Assembly: GCF_002848265.1 (NCBI RefSeq)
Contig: NZ_CP025422.1
Coordinates: 434,001-498,000, forward strand
Length of the DNA stretch: 64,000 nt
Direction: 5' to 3'
From: Zhihengliuella sp. ISTPL4
GTDB taxonomy: Bacteria > Actinomycetota > Actinomycetes > Actinomycetales > Microbacteriaceae
Part shown: positions 46,513 to 55,567 of the stretch, piece by piece
How the letters are laid out: each line of letters begins with the position of its first letter
Numbering within the stretch: position 1 is the first letter of the stretch
Translations under genes and position numbers: made by a program
Notes under the pieces: generated by a model
Told to the model about the DNA's origin: nothing
The model's database searches: none
Seen by the model: the letters and a program-made list of their open reading frames with translations, nothing else

Positions 46513-49106
46513 CAGGAGGCCTCGACCGGGGCGAGCTCGATCGCGGTGATCGCGAACTCCTCCGCCTCGGAGATCTCGAGCTCGGCGATGCGGCCGACCG
46601 CGCGGAGGTCGTCCGCCGCGGCGCGCAGGGCCTCGACCTTCGTGGCGGGAGCGGCGATGGCGGCGCGGGACACCGGGGTCTTCTGCGACGCCTTCGCCTC
46701 GGTCTTCGCGCGCCGGATGCCGATGAGCGCCTCGCTCGCGGCGGCCAGCACGGCCGGGTCGCCCTCGATGCCGAGCTTCTCGGGCCACGCGGCGGTGTGC
46801 ACGGAGCCCTCCTCGAACCACGACCAGGCCTCCTCCGTGGCGAAGGAGAGCACCGGCGCGAGCAGACGGAGCAGCGTGGACAGCGCCAGACGCAGCGCGA
46901 GGGCGGCCGAGGCCTGGCCGACGTCGTTCTGGTTGTAGGCGCGCTCCTTCACGAGCTCCAGGTAGTCGTCGCAGAACGTCCAGAAGAACGCCTCGGTCAG
47001 CTCGAGCGCCCTGGCGGCGTCATACCGGTCGAAGGCCGCGGTCGCCTCGGCCACCACGCCATCGAGTGCCGTGAGCATCGAGGCGTCGAGCGCGTGCGTC
47101 ACCTGAGCACCTGCGGGCACCGGGAACGACAGCACGAACTTGGCGGCGTTGAGCACCTTGATCGCGAGACGCCGGCCGATCTTCACCTGGGTCGGGTTCT
47201 GCGGGTCGAAGGCCGCGTCCATGCCGAGGCGGCTCGACGCTGCCCAGTAGCGCACCGCGTCCGACCCGTGGGCGTCGAGCACGTCGGCCGGGGTGACCAC
47301 GTTGCCCTTCGACTTCGACATCTTCTTGCGGTCGGGGTCGACGATGAAGCCGGAGATGGCGGCGTTCTTCCACGGGGCGCGGCCGTCCTCCAGCGTGGAG
47401 CGCAGCATGGTCGAGAAGAGCCAGGTGCGGATGATGTCCTGTCCCTGCGGGCGCAGGTCGAACGGAGCGGTGAGCTGCCACAGCTCCTCGTCGCGCTGCC
47501 AGCCGCCCGCGAGCTGCGGGGTCAGCGACGAGGTCGCCCACGTGTCGAGGATGTCGGCCTCGGCGTCGAACCCGCCCGGCACGCCGCGCTGGGCCTCGGT
47601 GTAGCCGGCCGGCACATCCGTGGTCGGGTCGATGGGCAGCGCGGCCGCATCCGGGGTGAGCACGCGGTCGTAGTCGCGCTCGCCGTTCTCGTCCAGCGCG
47701 TACCAGAGCGGGATCGGCACGCCGAAGAACCGCTGCCGGGACACGAGCCAGTCGCCGGTGAGGCCGCCGACCCAGTTCTCGTAGCGGACCCGCATGAAGT
47801 CGGGGTGCCAGGCCAGCTCAGTACCGTGCGCGAGGAGCTGATCGCGCAGCTCGCCGTCGCGGGCACCGTTGCGGATGTACCACTGCCGGGTCGAGACGAT
47901 CTCGAGCGGACGGTCGCCCTTCTCGAAGAACTTCACGGCGTGCTGGAAGGGCTTGCCGACGGCCGTCATGTCGCCGGTCTCCTGCAGCTTCTCCACGATC
48001 GCCTTGCGGGCGCTGAAGACGGTCTTGCCCGCCACGTTCTCCGCGTACCAGGCGCGCGCGTCGGCGTCAGCGACGATCGACGGGGCCTCGGCGAGGAAGC
48101 GGCCGTCGAGGCCGATCGTCGTCATGTTCGGCAGGGACTCGCCGGCAGCGGTGCGCAGCTCGCGCCACCAGATGATGTCGGTCACATCGCCGAAGGTGCA
48201 GACCATGGCCGCGCCCGTGCCCTTGTCGGGCTGGGCGAGGTGGTGGCCGTGGATCTCGATCTCGGCGCCGAAGTACGGCGTGCGGACCTTGGTGCCGATG
48301 AGGTGCTTGTGCGGCCCCTCGGGGTGGGTGACGATCGCGATGCACGCGGGGAGGAGCTCCGGACGCGTGGTGTCGATCGCGATGGAGCCGGAGCCGTCCG
48401 CGAACGGGAACTCGATCGTGTGGTACGCCGCCTGCTGGTCGCGGTCCTCGAGTTCGGCCTGCGCGATCGCGGAGCGGAAGTCGATGTCCCACAGCGTCGG
48501 TGCCAGGGCCTGATAGGCCTCGCCGCGCTCGATGTTGCGGAGGAAGGCGAGCTGGCTCTGCCGGATCGTGTCGTCGGAGATGGTGCGGTAGGTCTGCGTC
48601 CAGTCGACGCTCAACCCGAGCTGACGGAACAGCGCCTCGAACTGCTTCTCGTCCTCGATCGTGAGGCGCTCGCACAGCTCGATGAAGTTGCGACGGCTGA
48701 TCGGCTGCTGGTCCGCGGCGCGGCTCGACTTGTTGTCGCCGCCTTCGAACGGCGGGGTGAAGTCGGCGTCGTAGGGGAGGGACGGGTCGCAGCGCACGCC
48801 GTAGTAGTTCTGCACGCGGCGCTCCGTGGGCAGGCCGTTGTCATCCCAGCCCATCGGGTAGAACACGGTCTTGCCGCGCATGCGCTCGTATCGCGCCTTG
48901 ACGTCGGTGTGGGTGTAGGAGAACACGTGACCGATGTGGAGGCTGCCCGAAGCCGTGGGCGGCGGGGTGTCGATCGAGTAGACGCCGTCGCGGCCGAGCT
49001 CGGCGGCGCGCAGACGATCGAACAGGTACGTGCCCTGCTCCGCCCACGCGGCGTCCCACTTCGCTTCGAGACCTTCGAGTGCGGGCTTGTCGGGAATGGC
49101 GGACAT
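46512..49106 (-). CDS. valS: Valyl-tRNA synthetase
   Basis: 864-aa class I synthetase that charges tRNA-Val. Signature HIGH is in GSLHIGHVFSYTHTDVKARYERM and KMSKS in DRKKMSKSKGNVVTP. The editing (CP1) domain and anticodon-binding region are complete. N-terminus IPDKPALEGLEAKWDAAW is typical. ATG 49106 follows an AGGAGACCTCC site; a longer upstream frame is open but lacks homology. TAGACT on the minus strand (49177-49172) is a candidate -10. Confidence 0.97.
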   Translation of the reverse strand: MSAIPDKPALEGLEAKWDAAWAEQGTYLFDRLRAAELGRDGVYSIDTPPPTASGSLHIGHVFSYTHTDVKARYERMRGKTVFYPMGWDDNGLPTERRVQNYYGVRCDPSLPYDADFTPPFEGGDNKSSRAADQQPISRRNFIELCERLTIEDEKQFEALFRQLGLSVDWTQTYRTISDDTIRQSQLAFLRNIERGEAYQALAPTLWDIDFRSAIAQAELEDRDQQAAYHTIEFPFADGSGSIAIDTTRPELLPACIAIVTHPEGPHKHLIGTKVRTPYFGAEIEIHGHHLAQPDKGTGAAMVCTFGDVTDIIWWRELRTAAGESLPNMTTIGLDGRFLAEAPSIVADADARAWYAENVAGKTVFSARKAIVEKLQETGDMTAVGKPFQHAVKFFEKGDRPLEIVSTRQWYIRNGARDGELRDQLLAHGTELAWHPDFMRVRYENWVGGLTGDWLVSRQRFFGVPIPLWYALDENGERDYDRVLTPDAAALPIDPTTDVPAGYTEAQRGVPGGFDAEADILDTWATSSLTPQLAGGWQRDEELWQLTAPFDLRPQGQDIIRTWLFSTMLRSTLEDGRAPWKNAAISGFIVDPDRKKMSKSKGNVVTPADVLDAHGSDAVRYWAASSRLGMDAAFDPQNPTQVKIGRRLAIKVLNAAKFVLSFPVPAGAQVTHALDASMLTALDGVVAEATAAFDRYDAARALELTEAFFWTFCDDYLELVKERAYNQNDVGQASAALALRLALSTLLRLLAPVLSFATEEAWSWFEEGSVHTAAWPEKLGIEGDPAVLAAASEALIGIRRAKTEAKASQKTPVSRAAIAAPATKVEALRAAADDLRAVGRIAELEISEAEEFAITAIELAPVEAS

Positions 49107-49263
49107 GGAGGTCTCCTCGAGCGATGTATGCGGCACTGTGTGAGCGTGCCTGAGTGTGGGTGGTGCCGCCCAGTCTACCGAGCGCACGGGCGGGGCGCTC
49201 GACCCGGGGGAGGGTCCGGCGCGGCGCTGCCGTCGGCCCCTCCGACGCTGGAAGGATCGGAGC

Positions 49264-50307
49264 ATGACACCGCCGTCGTCCTCGTCCTCCCGTCCCCGTC
49301 TCGCCGACCTCGGCGTGCCGTCCGGAGCCTTCTCGCGCGGCGCGGAGAACGCGATCACCGACGTCCCCGGTGTGCGGGTGGGGCACGCCACGCTGCACGG
49401 CGACGGTCTGCACACGGGCGTGACGGCGATCGTCCCCGATGCCCTCACCGCAGAGCGCCGCAGCCTTCCCGCGAACCTCTCCGTGGGCAACGGCTTCGGC
49501 AAACTCGTCGGCGCCACACAGCTCCGGGAGCTCGGGGCGCTGGAGACGCCGATCCTGCTGACCTCGACGCTGTCCGTGTTCCGCGTCGCGGATGCGCTGC
49601 TCGGGCACCTGCTGGCGACGCCGGCGCACGCACGGACGACCACGTTGAACCCGGTGGTGGGCGAGACGAACGACGGATTCCTCTCCGACATCCGTCGCCG
49701 AGCCGTAGGAGAGGCGCAGGTGACGGAGGCACTGGCTGCGGCCGCTCCGGGTGCAGTTGCGGAGGGAGGCGTGGGCGCCGGAGCCGGGACCGTCGCCCTC
49801 GGGTACAAGGGCGGCATCGGCACGGCCTCGCGTCTGGTCGAGGTCGCGGGGAGTGCGTACACCGTCGGCGCTCTCGTGCAGACGAACTTCAGCGGCACCC
49901 TGCGGATCGCCGGGGTCCCGCTGCCCGCCGAGGAGCTGCTCGCCGAAGTTCCGGCACAACCCGTCGGTAACTCGTGCATGATCGTCGTCGCGACGGACGC
50001 CCCCGTCGACGGGCGGCAGCTCGGCCGCGTGGCCAACCGTGCCGTGTTCGCGATGCGCGGTGTCGGTGCGGACTATGCGCAGGGCAGTGGCGACTACGCC
50101 ATCGCCTTCTCGGTGCACGAGGAGCGCCGTCCGGTGGCGGATGACGACCTCTCGCCGCTCTTCGCCGCGACGATGGACGCGGTCGAGGAGGCGCTGATCA
50201 ACTCGGTGCTCGCCGCGGAGACCACGGCGGGCCCGGAGGGGCGGACGGCGCACGCGGTGCCGATCGATCGGGTGCACGAGCGTCTGGCTCGTGCCGGAGC
50301 CGTCTGA
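49264..50307 (+). CDS. P1 family peptidase, DmpA/L-aminopeptidase-D-esterase-like
   Basis: 347-aa self-processing N-terminal-nucleophile hydrolase of family S58. Predicted autocleavage is between N236 and S237 in QPVGNSCMIVVATDAP, freeing Ser237 as the nucleophile. NAITDVPGVRVGHATL and GAGAGTVALGYKGGIGTASR are family marks. DmpA of Ochrobactrum releases N-terminal L- and D-residues from peptides, and D-alanine peptides are among its substrates. No signal peptide is seen. ATG 49264 is preceded by GGATCGGAG. It lies next to the D-peptide cluster on the other strand. Confidence 0.88.
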   Translation: MTPPSSSSSRPRLADLGVPSGAFSRGAENAITDVPGVRVGHATLHGDGLHTGVTAIVPDALTAERRSLPANLSVGNGFGKLVGATQLRELGALETPILLTSTLSVFRVADALLGHLLATPAHARTTTLNPVVGETNDGFLSDIRRRAVGEAQVTEALAAAAPGAVAEGGVGAGAGTVALGYKGGIGTASRLVEVAGSAYTVGALVQTNFSGTLRIAGVPLPAEELLAEVPAQPVGNSCMIVVATDAPVDGRQLGRVANRAVFAMRGVGADYAQGSGDYAIAFSVHEERRPVADDDLSPLFAATMDAVEEALINSVLAAETTAGPEGRTAHAVPIDRVHERLARAGAV

Positions 50308-50312
50308 CCCGC

Positions 50313-50398
50313 GTTCACAACTCAGGAGAAGCCGGGCCGGTGGCGCCGCAGGCGCGGCGCGTCGCCCCGACCGCCATCGGGTGTCCTGAGTTGTGAAC
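50313..50398. repeat. 86-bp REP-like inverted-repeat element
   Basis: Perfect 15-bp terminal arms GTTCACAACTCAGGA and TCCTGAGTTGTGAAC. Between them are two smaller hairpins: GCGCCGC/GCGGCGC (50343-50349 with 50354-50360) and CCCGA/TCGGG (50366-50370 with 50377-50381). The whole can fold into a cloverleaf-like structure. It fills the 96-bp gap between two convergent genes almost exactly. Its AT-richer ends differ from its GC-rich centre. It may be a dispersed repeat or a bidirectional terminator. Confidence 0.7.
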
Positions 50399-50403
50399 CG
50401 TGG

Positions 50404-51216
50404 TCAGCCGGCGAGCGCGGCGTGGATACCCTCGCCGATGCGGCGCATGGCGGCCAGCACCGGTCCGCGTCCGTCGGCGCCCCGGTCCCAGTTCGCCAAG
50501 ACGGCGTAGGCGATCCGGCGGGTGGGGGACATGACGATTCCGGTGTCGGCCCGGACGCGGGAGATCGTGCCGGTCTTGTTCAGCAGCCAGATGCCGCGGT
50601 CGAAGCCCCAGTGCGCGAGCGGGTCGAGGTCGAAGGCCGAGGCGACCATGGACAGGTCCATGCCGGCGCCCAGCCAGCGGCGCAGCGTGTCGGCCGAGGC
50701 GGGGGAGAGGTCTGTCCCGTCGGCCAGTCGCGACATGAAGCGCACGAGCTCCGCAGCGTTCGCGTGCGACAGCGTCTTCGGGGCGCCGGGCGGGATCGGC
50801 CACCGCACGATGTCGTCGAGCGCCGAGGCGGTGTAGCCCAGGGCGCGGGTGTGCTCCTGCACGGTCGGGATGCCGATGACGCGGCCCAGCGTGTTGGTCG
50901 CGGCGTTGTCGCTCACCGCACCGATGAGCGCGGCCACGTCGTACAGCGACAGCTCGGACGCCTGCAGCAGGTACCAGAGCCCGGAGTCCTCGATGGCCTC
51001 GACCGGCCGTCGGGTCACGCGCTCGTCGAGAGTCCGCGTGCCGGCGTCCACCTCGGCGAGGAGGCGGTGCAGGAGGAAGATCTTGCCGACGCTCGCCGTG
51101 TCCTGCACCGCCTCCGGGTCATGACGCAGCAGCACCTCGCCGGAGTCGATGTCCTGGACGAGGATCGACCACACCGTGCCGTTCTCGTCGGGGAGGTCCA
51201 CGTCGATCGCGCTCAT
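50404..51216 (-). CDS. Serine hydrolase of the class A beta-lactamase/penicillin-recognising fold (copy 2)
   Basis: 270-aa protein with the three active-site motifs: S42-VGK (SxxK), S102-D-N and K214-T-G. The ExxLN motif that holds the deacylating glutamate of class A beta-lactamases is not found, and there is no signal peptide, so an antibiotic-resistance role is unlikely. A cytoplasmic D-specific peptidase or amidase fits better. Last gene of the operon, overlapping copy 1 by ATGA. It shares layout with copy 1 (EDSGLWYLL; VAALIGAVSDNAATN). Confidence 0.85.
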   Translation of the reverse strand: MSAIDVDLPDENGTVWSILVQDIDSGEVLLRHDPEAVQDTASVGKIFLLHRLLAEVDAGTRTLDERVTRRPVEAIEDSGLWYLLQASELSLYDVAALIGAVSDNAATNTLGRVIGIPTVQEHTRALGYTASALDDIVRWPIPPGAPKTLSHANAAELVRFMSRLADGTDLSPASADTLRRWLGAGMDLSMVASAFDLDPLAHWGFDRGIWLLNKTGTISRVRADTGIVMSPTRRIAYAVLANWDRGADGRGPVLAAMRRIGEGIHAALAG

Positions 51217-52046
51217 GCGTCCTCCTCGTCTCGTGCGCGTCCGGTGACGTGCGCGCGGATGAGCTCACCCACGGCGCGCATGCCGTCGAGCACGGGCGCG
51301 CGGAGATCGGCCGCAGAGTCCTTCCAGTTCGCCGCCACCGCATACGCGACGGCGGCCCTCGGGCCCCGCAGCAGCCCGACGTCGACGCGGGCGAAGCTCA
51401 CGCTGCCGGTCTTGTGGCGCAGCACCATGCCCTGATATTCGGTCTCGACGTGGGCGAGAGGATCGAGGAGGAAGGCGTCGGCGGTCATCGACGTGTCGGT
51501 GTCGGCGGCGAGCCAGTCCAGCACCCGTGCGCTCACCGCGGGGGAGAACGCCTCGCCGGCCCCGAGCCGGCGCATCACGTCGGACAGTTCGGCCGCGGTG
51601 CCGAACGACGGCGTCCATGGTAGGTCGGGTGTGCGCTCGTTGCGGATGTAGTCGTGCAGGGCGGTGTCGCGGTATCCGAGTTCCGGAGCGACGGCCCGCA
51701 CCTCCTCCAGACCACAGAGGTGGATCAGGGCGTTCGTGGCGAGGTTGTCACTCACCGCCCCGACGAGGAGCGCCGCATCGTGGACCGTGATGCGCTGGTC
51801 GTGCATGCGGTACAGGAGCCCGGAGTCCTCGACGCGGTGCTCGTCCGGGATCTCGATCCGGTCGTCCTCGGCGAGCGTGCCCGCCTCCAGCCGTCGAGCG
51901 ACCTCGAGGAGCAGGAAGATCTTGCCGATGCTCGCGGTCTCGCACTGCGTGTGCGGCTCCTGCTCGGCGAGGGTCTCCCCGGTGTCGGCGTCGACGAGCC
52001 GGATCGACCAGGTGACGCGGGGGGCGAGGGGCGGAAGAGCGATCAT
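51213..52046 (-). CDS. Serine hydrolase of the class A beta-lactamase/penicillin-recognising fold (copy 1)
   Basis: 277-aa paralogue of the next gene. Motifs S39-IGK, S99-D-N and K212-T-G are intact. Like copy 2 it lacks both a signal peptide and a clear ExxLN motif. Shared blocks include VEDSGLLYRMHD, ALLVGAVSDNLATNALIHL and AFLLDPLAHV. It overlaps the LD-carboxypeptidase stop by ATGA. Presumed to act on peptides brought in by the ABC transporter of the same operon (inference). Confidence 0.85.
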   Translation of the reverse strand: MIALPPLAPRVTWSIRLVDADTGETLAEQEPHTQCETASIGKIFLLLEVARRLEAGTLAEDDRIEIPDEHRVEDSGLLYRMHDQRITVHDAALLVGAVSDNLATNALIHLCGLEEVRAVAPELGYRDTALHDYIRNERTPDLPWTPSFGTAAELSDVMRRLGAGEAFSPAVSARVLDWLAADTDTSMTADAFLLDPLAHVETEYQGMVLRHKTGSVSFARVDVGLLRGPRAAVAYAVAANWKDSAADLRAPVLDGMRAVGELIRAHVTGRARDEEDA

Positions 52047-53005
52047 GGCCGTCCCACCGTGAGGCGGGGCTCGGCGCCGGTCGCGTCGAGCACCCCGTCG
52101 ACGCCCAGGGGGATGGTCAGGGCGTGCGGGTCGTGTCCGAAGCCCTGCTCCCACAGCACGGGGACGCCGGCATCCTGGAACTCGTCCCGCATGAGCGCGT
52201 GGACGAGGTCGAGGTCGCCGCACTCGTGCCAGGAGCCGAGCACGACACCCGTGGCCTGTGCGAGGCGGCCCGCCCGCCGCAGCTGGGTAACGAAGCTGTC
52301 CAGGCGGTACGGCTCCTCGGTGATGTCCTCCAGGAACAGGATGCCGGGGGAGGGGACGTCCGCCTCCGGGGCGCCGAGTCCAGCCGCCAGCAGGCTGAGG
52401 TTGCCGCCGGTGAAGCGCCCCTCGGCGCGGCCCGGCGTCATGATCTCCGTCTTCGGGCCGATGAGCTCCCGTCCGCGCCAGGGTTCGAAGAGCCAGCGCT
52501 GCACGTCGTCGCGCACCTGCTCCGAATCGCGGAAGACGTTGTTGCCCGCCATGGGGCAGAAGAGCGTCGCGACGTCGAGGTGCGCGCGCCACGTCTCGTG
52601 CAGCGCGGTCACGTCGGACGAGCCCGTGAGCAGCTTCGGTCGTCCGTCCTTGCGCAGCGCCCCGCGGCGCATGTCGGCCCAGTCGATGCGGTCGAGGAGG
52701 CGCAGGGCGCCGTAGCCGCCGCGTGCCGCGACGACGGCGTCCACGTCCGGATCGAGCCAGGCGTCGACGAGGTCGGCGCGGCGGAGGTCGTCCGGCCCCG
52801 CGAGGTACGACGCGCGCGGGTGCGGCGTGAGGACGTGCGCGCCCACGCGGACCTTCAGACCCCACGACTCGTAGTAGCCGACGGCGCGCTGGGTGTTCTC
52901 CTCGTTGCCGGGACCGGACGGCGAGACGATCGCCACCGTGTCGCCGGGTTGCAGGGGAGCCGTGTCGAGATACGGCGACACCGCCGCCTCCGTCAGGGCG
53001 CTCAT
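52043..53005 (-). CDS. LD-carboxypeptidase (S66 family, LdcA/MccF-like)
   Basis: 320-aa serine peptidase that cleaves an amide between an L- and a D-amino acid, such as the terminal D-Ala of murein tetrapeptides. Nucleophile S130 in LTGSSDVTALH; the catalytic Glu and His are expected in FLEDITEEPYRLD and LGSWHECGD. DTVAIVSPSGPG and AARGGYGALRLLDRIDW are family hallmarks. Cytoplasmic, as for LdcA in muropeptide recycling. The alternative MccF-like role (cleaving microcin C-type toxins) cannot be excluded. Overlaps the ATPase gene by ATGA. Confidence 0.9.
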   Translation of the reverse strand: MSALTEAAVSPYLDTAPLQPGDTVAIVSPSGPGNEENTQRAVGYYESWGLKVRVGAHVLTPHPRASYLAGPDDLRRADLVDAWLDPDVDAVVAARGGYGALRLLDRIDWADMRRGALRKDGRPKLLTGSSDVTALHETWRAHLDVATLFCPMAGNNVFRDSEQVRDDVQRWLFEPWRGRELIGPKTEIMTPGRAEGRFTGGNLSLLAAGLGAPEADVPSPGILFLEDITEEPYRLDSFVTQLRRAGRLAQATGVVLGSWHECGDLDLVHALMRDEFQDAGVPVLWEQGFGHDPHALTIPLGVDGVLDATGAEPRLTVGRP

Positions 53006-54651
53006 GCCGTCTTCTCCTCGATGCGCGGCGCCGCGGACAGCAGGTGCCGGGTGTACTCGTGCTGCGGGTTCAGCAGCACCTCTTCGGTGGGTCCGTGCTC
53101 GACGATCTGTCCGTGGTACATCACCGCGACCGTGTGGGCGATGTTCCAGGCCAGGCCGAGGTCGTGCGTGATCACGAGGGCGGAGAGCCCGAGGCGGCGA
53201 CGCAGCTCCAGCAGGAGTCCGAGGATCTCTCCGCGCACGGACGCGTCGAGCGAGGCGACGGGTTCGTCGGCGATGAGCATCTGCGGCTGCACGGCGAGCG
53301 CACCCGCGATGACGACACGCTGCCGCTGCCCGCCGCTGAGCTCCTGCGGGATCGCGCCGAAGTACCGCTCCGGCGGGGTGAGTTCCGCGTCCGCGAGGCT
53401 CTGCGCCACGCGTTCGCGCTCGTCGCCGGGGAAGCGCTGCACACGCAGCCCCTCGGCCACGGACTCGTACACGCTGTGCTTCGGGTTCAGCGCGGCCCAC
53501 GGGTCCTGCAGCACGAGCTGCACCTGCGAGCGGAACCGCGCGAGGTCGCGTCCTTTCGACGGGATCGGTGCGCCGTCGAAGAGGATCTGCGACCCTGAGT
53601 CGGCGGGCTGGAGTCCCATGAGCGCGCGGGCGAGGGTCGACTTGCCGGAGCCGGACTGGCCGACGAGAGCGACGATCTCGCCCTTGCGCACGGAGAGGTC
53701 GACGTCGCGGACCGCATGCACGGGGCGCCCGCCGGAGCGGTAGGTGACGTTGACGCCGCGGGCCTCCAGCAGCACCTCGTCGCCGTGGGTGATCTCCGGC
53801 ACGTCGTCCGCGCCACGGCCGTGCCGGGTCACCGGGGCCATCCGCGAGGCCGGGTCGCCGATCGTGGGGAAGGCGTCGGCGAGCTGACGCGTGTACGCCT
53901 CCTGCGGGGTGGTGCAGACCGCGTAGCTCTCGCCGACCTCGACGAGCTCCCCGTCGCGCATGATGGCGATCCGGTCGCACGCCGTGGCGAGCACCGACAG
54001 GTCGTGGCTGATCATGAGCATCGAGATGCCGCGCTCCGCCACCAGACGCGAGATCATGTCGAGGATCTGCTTCTGCACGATCACGTCGAGCGCGGTGGTC
54101 GGCTCGTCCGCGATGATGACCTCGGGATCGCAGGCGAGGGCCATCGCGATCATGACGCGCTGCTTCTGGCCGCCGGAGAGCTCGTGCGGGTACGACTCGC
54201 TCTTCTGCTGCGGCAGGTCGACGATGTCGAGCAGCTCCCGCACCCGCTCCTTGCGCGCCTTCTCGCCCTTCCATCGGTCGGAGGCGTGCAGCTCCAGCGC
54301 CTCCATGAGCTGCCACCCGACCGTGCGGACCGGGTTGAGCGAGTGCATCGCACCCTGGAACACGATGGACGTCTGCGCCCAGCGCACGGCGCGCAGCTGC
54401 CCGAAGGACAACGTGGCGACGTCCTGGTCGCCCAGCAGCACGCGGCCGCTGAGCCGGGCGTTGCGCGGCAGGAGCCGCAGGACGCTCATGGCGAGCGTGG
54501 ACTTCCCGGACCCGGACTCGCCGGCGATGCCGAGGGTCTGCCCCGCGGGGAGGGTGAGCGAGACGTGGCGCACGGCCGCCACCTCGTCTCGCCCGGACCG
54601 CCCGGAGGTGCGGTACCTGATGGAGACGTCGTCGAAGATCAGGTCGGGCAT
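53002..54651 (-). CDS. Peptide ABC transporter, fused double ATP-binding protein (DppD-DppF type)
   Basis: 549-aa protein with two complete ABC cassettes. First: Walker A GESGSGKST, signature ELSGGQKQR, Walker B VIIADEPTTALD. Second: GQSGSGKST, ELSGGQRQR, MLIADEPVASLD. C-terminal extensions of the oligopeptide type follow each (NPQHEYTRHLLSAAP). It energises uptake through the two permeases encoded upstream; one nucleotide separates it from the DppC-like gene. Confidence 0.94.
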   Translation of the reverse strand: MPDLIFDDVSIRYRTSGRSGRDEVAAVRHVSLTLPAGQTLGIAGESGSGKSTLAMSVLRLLPRNARLSGRVLLGDQDVATLSFGQLRAVRWAQTSIVFQGAMHSLNPVRTVGWQLMEALELHASDRWKGEKARKERVRELLDIVDLPQQKSESYPHELSGGQKQRVMIAMALACDPEVIIADEPTTALDVIVQKQILDMISRLVAERGISMLMISHDLSVLATACDRIAIMRDGELVEVGESYAVCTTPQEAYTRQLADAFPTIGDPASRMAPVTRHGRGADDVPEITHGDEVLLEARGVNVTYRSGGRPVHAVRDVDLSVRKGEIVALVGQSGSGKSTLARALMGLQPADSGSQILFDGAPIPSKGRDLARFRSQVQLVLQDPWAALNPKHSVYESVAEGLRVQRFPGDERERVAQSLADAELTPPERYFGAIPQELSGGQRQRVVIAGALAVQPQMLIADEPVASLDASVRGEILGLLLELRRRLGLSALVITHDLGLAWNIAHTVAVMYHGQIVEHGPTEEVLLNPQHEYTRHLLSAAPRIEEKTA

Positions 54652-54652
54652 C

Positions 54653-55567
54653 TCAGCGGCTCCTCAGCGTCGGGTTGGTGATGTTCTCGACGGCACGGCC
54701 CATCAGGGTGAACGACAGCACGACGAGAACGATGGCGATGCCGGGCACGAGCACGTACCACCAGTAGCCGCTGGTCGCCGCGGAGACGTCCATCGCGTTC
54801 TTCAGGATCGAGCCCCAGGACTGCAGGGTGGTGTCGCCGAGGCCGAGGAACGCCAGGGTGGACTCGGAGATGATCGCCGAGCCGACCGTGAGCGTCGTGT
54901 TGGCGAGCACGAGCGGGAGCACCCCGGGGAGGAGGTGCTTCATGATGATGTGCCAGTGCCCGGCGCCGAGAGCCCGAGAGCGCTCGATGTAGTCGCGCGA
55001 TTCGACGGACAGGGTCTGCGCGCGGACGACGCGGGCGGTACCGGCCCAGGAGGTCAGGCCGATCGCGATGATGATCGTCCAGACGCCGCGGCTCAGCACC
55101 GACGACAGCACGATCGCGAGGATCAGCGACGGCAGCACGAGGAAGAAGTCGATGATGCGCATCATCAGCCCGCCGAAGAAGCCGGTGAAGTGGCCCGCCG
55201 AGAGGCCGACGAGGGTGCCGATGATCATCGACATCGCCGTGGCGGCGAGGCCGACGAGCAGGGACACCCGGGCGCCCCACACCATGCGGACCCAGATCTC
55301 GCGACCCTGATGGTCGGTGCCGAGGGGATGCTCCCAGGACGGTGGGGCGAAGCGCTGCACGTCGACGAGCTTCGTGACGTCGAGCATGCTGGCGGGGGCG
55401 ATCACGGGGGCGAAGATCGCGATGAGCGCCACGATCACGAGGAAGACGAGACCCACCATGCCCGCCCGGTGTTGGGCGAACTGCCGGCAGAAGTCGACGA
55501 AGGCGGTGCCGCGGCGGTGCCACGCCAGGGCACGGGGCGAACGGATGGTCGGGGATGCCGTGGTCAT
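54653..55567 (-). CDS. Peptide ABC transporter permease (DppC-like)
   Basis: 304-aa inner-membrane permease. N-terminal helix GLVFLVIVALIAIFAPVIAP, the DppC-type HPLGTDHQGREIWVRMVWGARVSLLVG, and the EAA loop ERSRALGAGHWHIIMKHLLPGVLPLVLAN. About six transmembrane helices. ATG 55567 overlaps the DppB-like stop by ATGA. Confidence 0.93.
   Translation of the reverse strand: MTTASPTIRSPRALAWHRRGTAFVDFCRQFAQHRAGMVGLVFLVIVALIAIFAPVIAPASMLDVTKLVDVQRFAPPSWEHPLGTDHQGREIWVRMVWGARVSLLVGLAATAMSMIIGTLVGLSAGHFTGFFGGLMMRIIDFFLVLPSLILAIVLSSVLSRGVWTIIIAIGLTSWAGTARVVRAQTLSVESRDYIERSRALGAGHWHIIMKHLLPGVLPLVLANTTLTVGSAIISESTLAFLGLGDTTLQSWGSILKNAMDVSAATSGYWWYVLVPGIAIVLVVLSFTLMGRAVENITNPTLRSR

Noticed and set aside
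49158-49172. GGGTGGTGCCGC-like string near valS, reminiscent of a T-box
   Set aside because: It is on the plus strand, whereas valS is transcribed from the minus strand, and neither a specifier loop nor a terminator was seen.
50404-52046. Annotation of the two serine hydrolases as beta-lactamases conferring resistance
   Set aside because: No export signal, no ExxLN motif, and location in a peptide-uptake operon.
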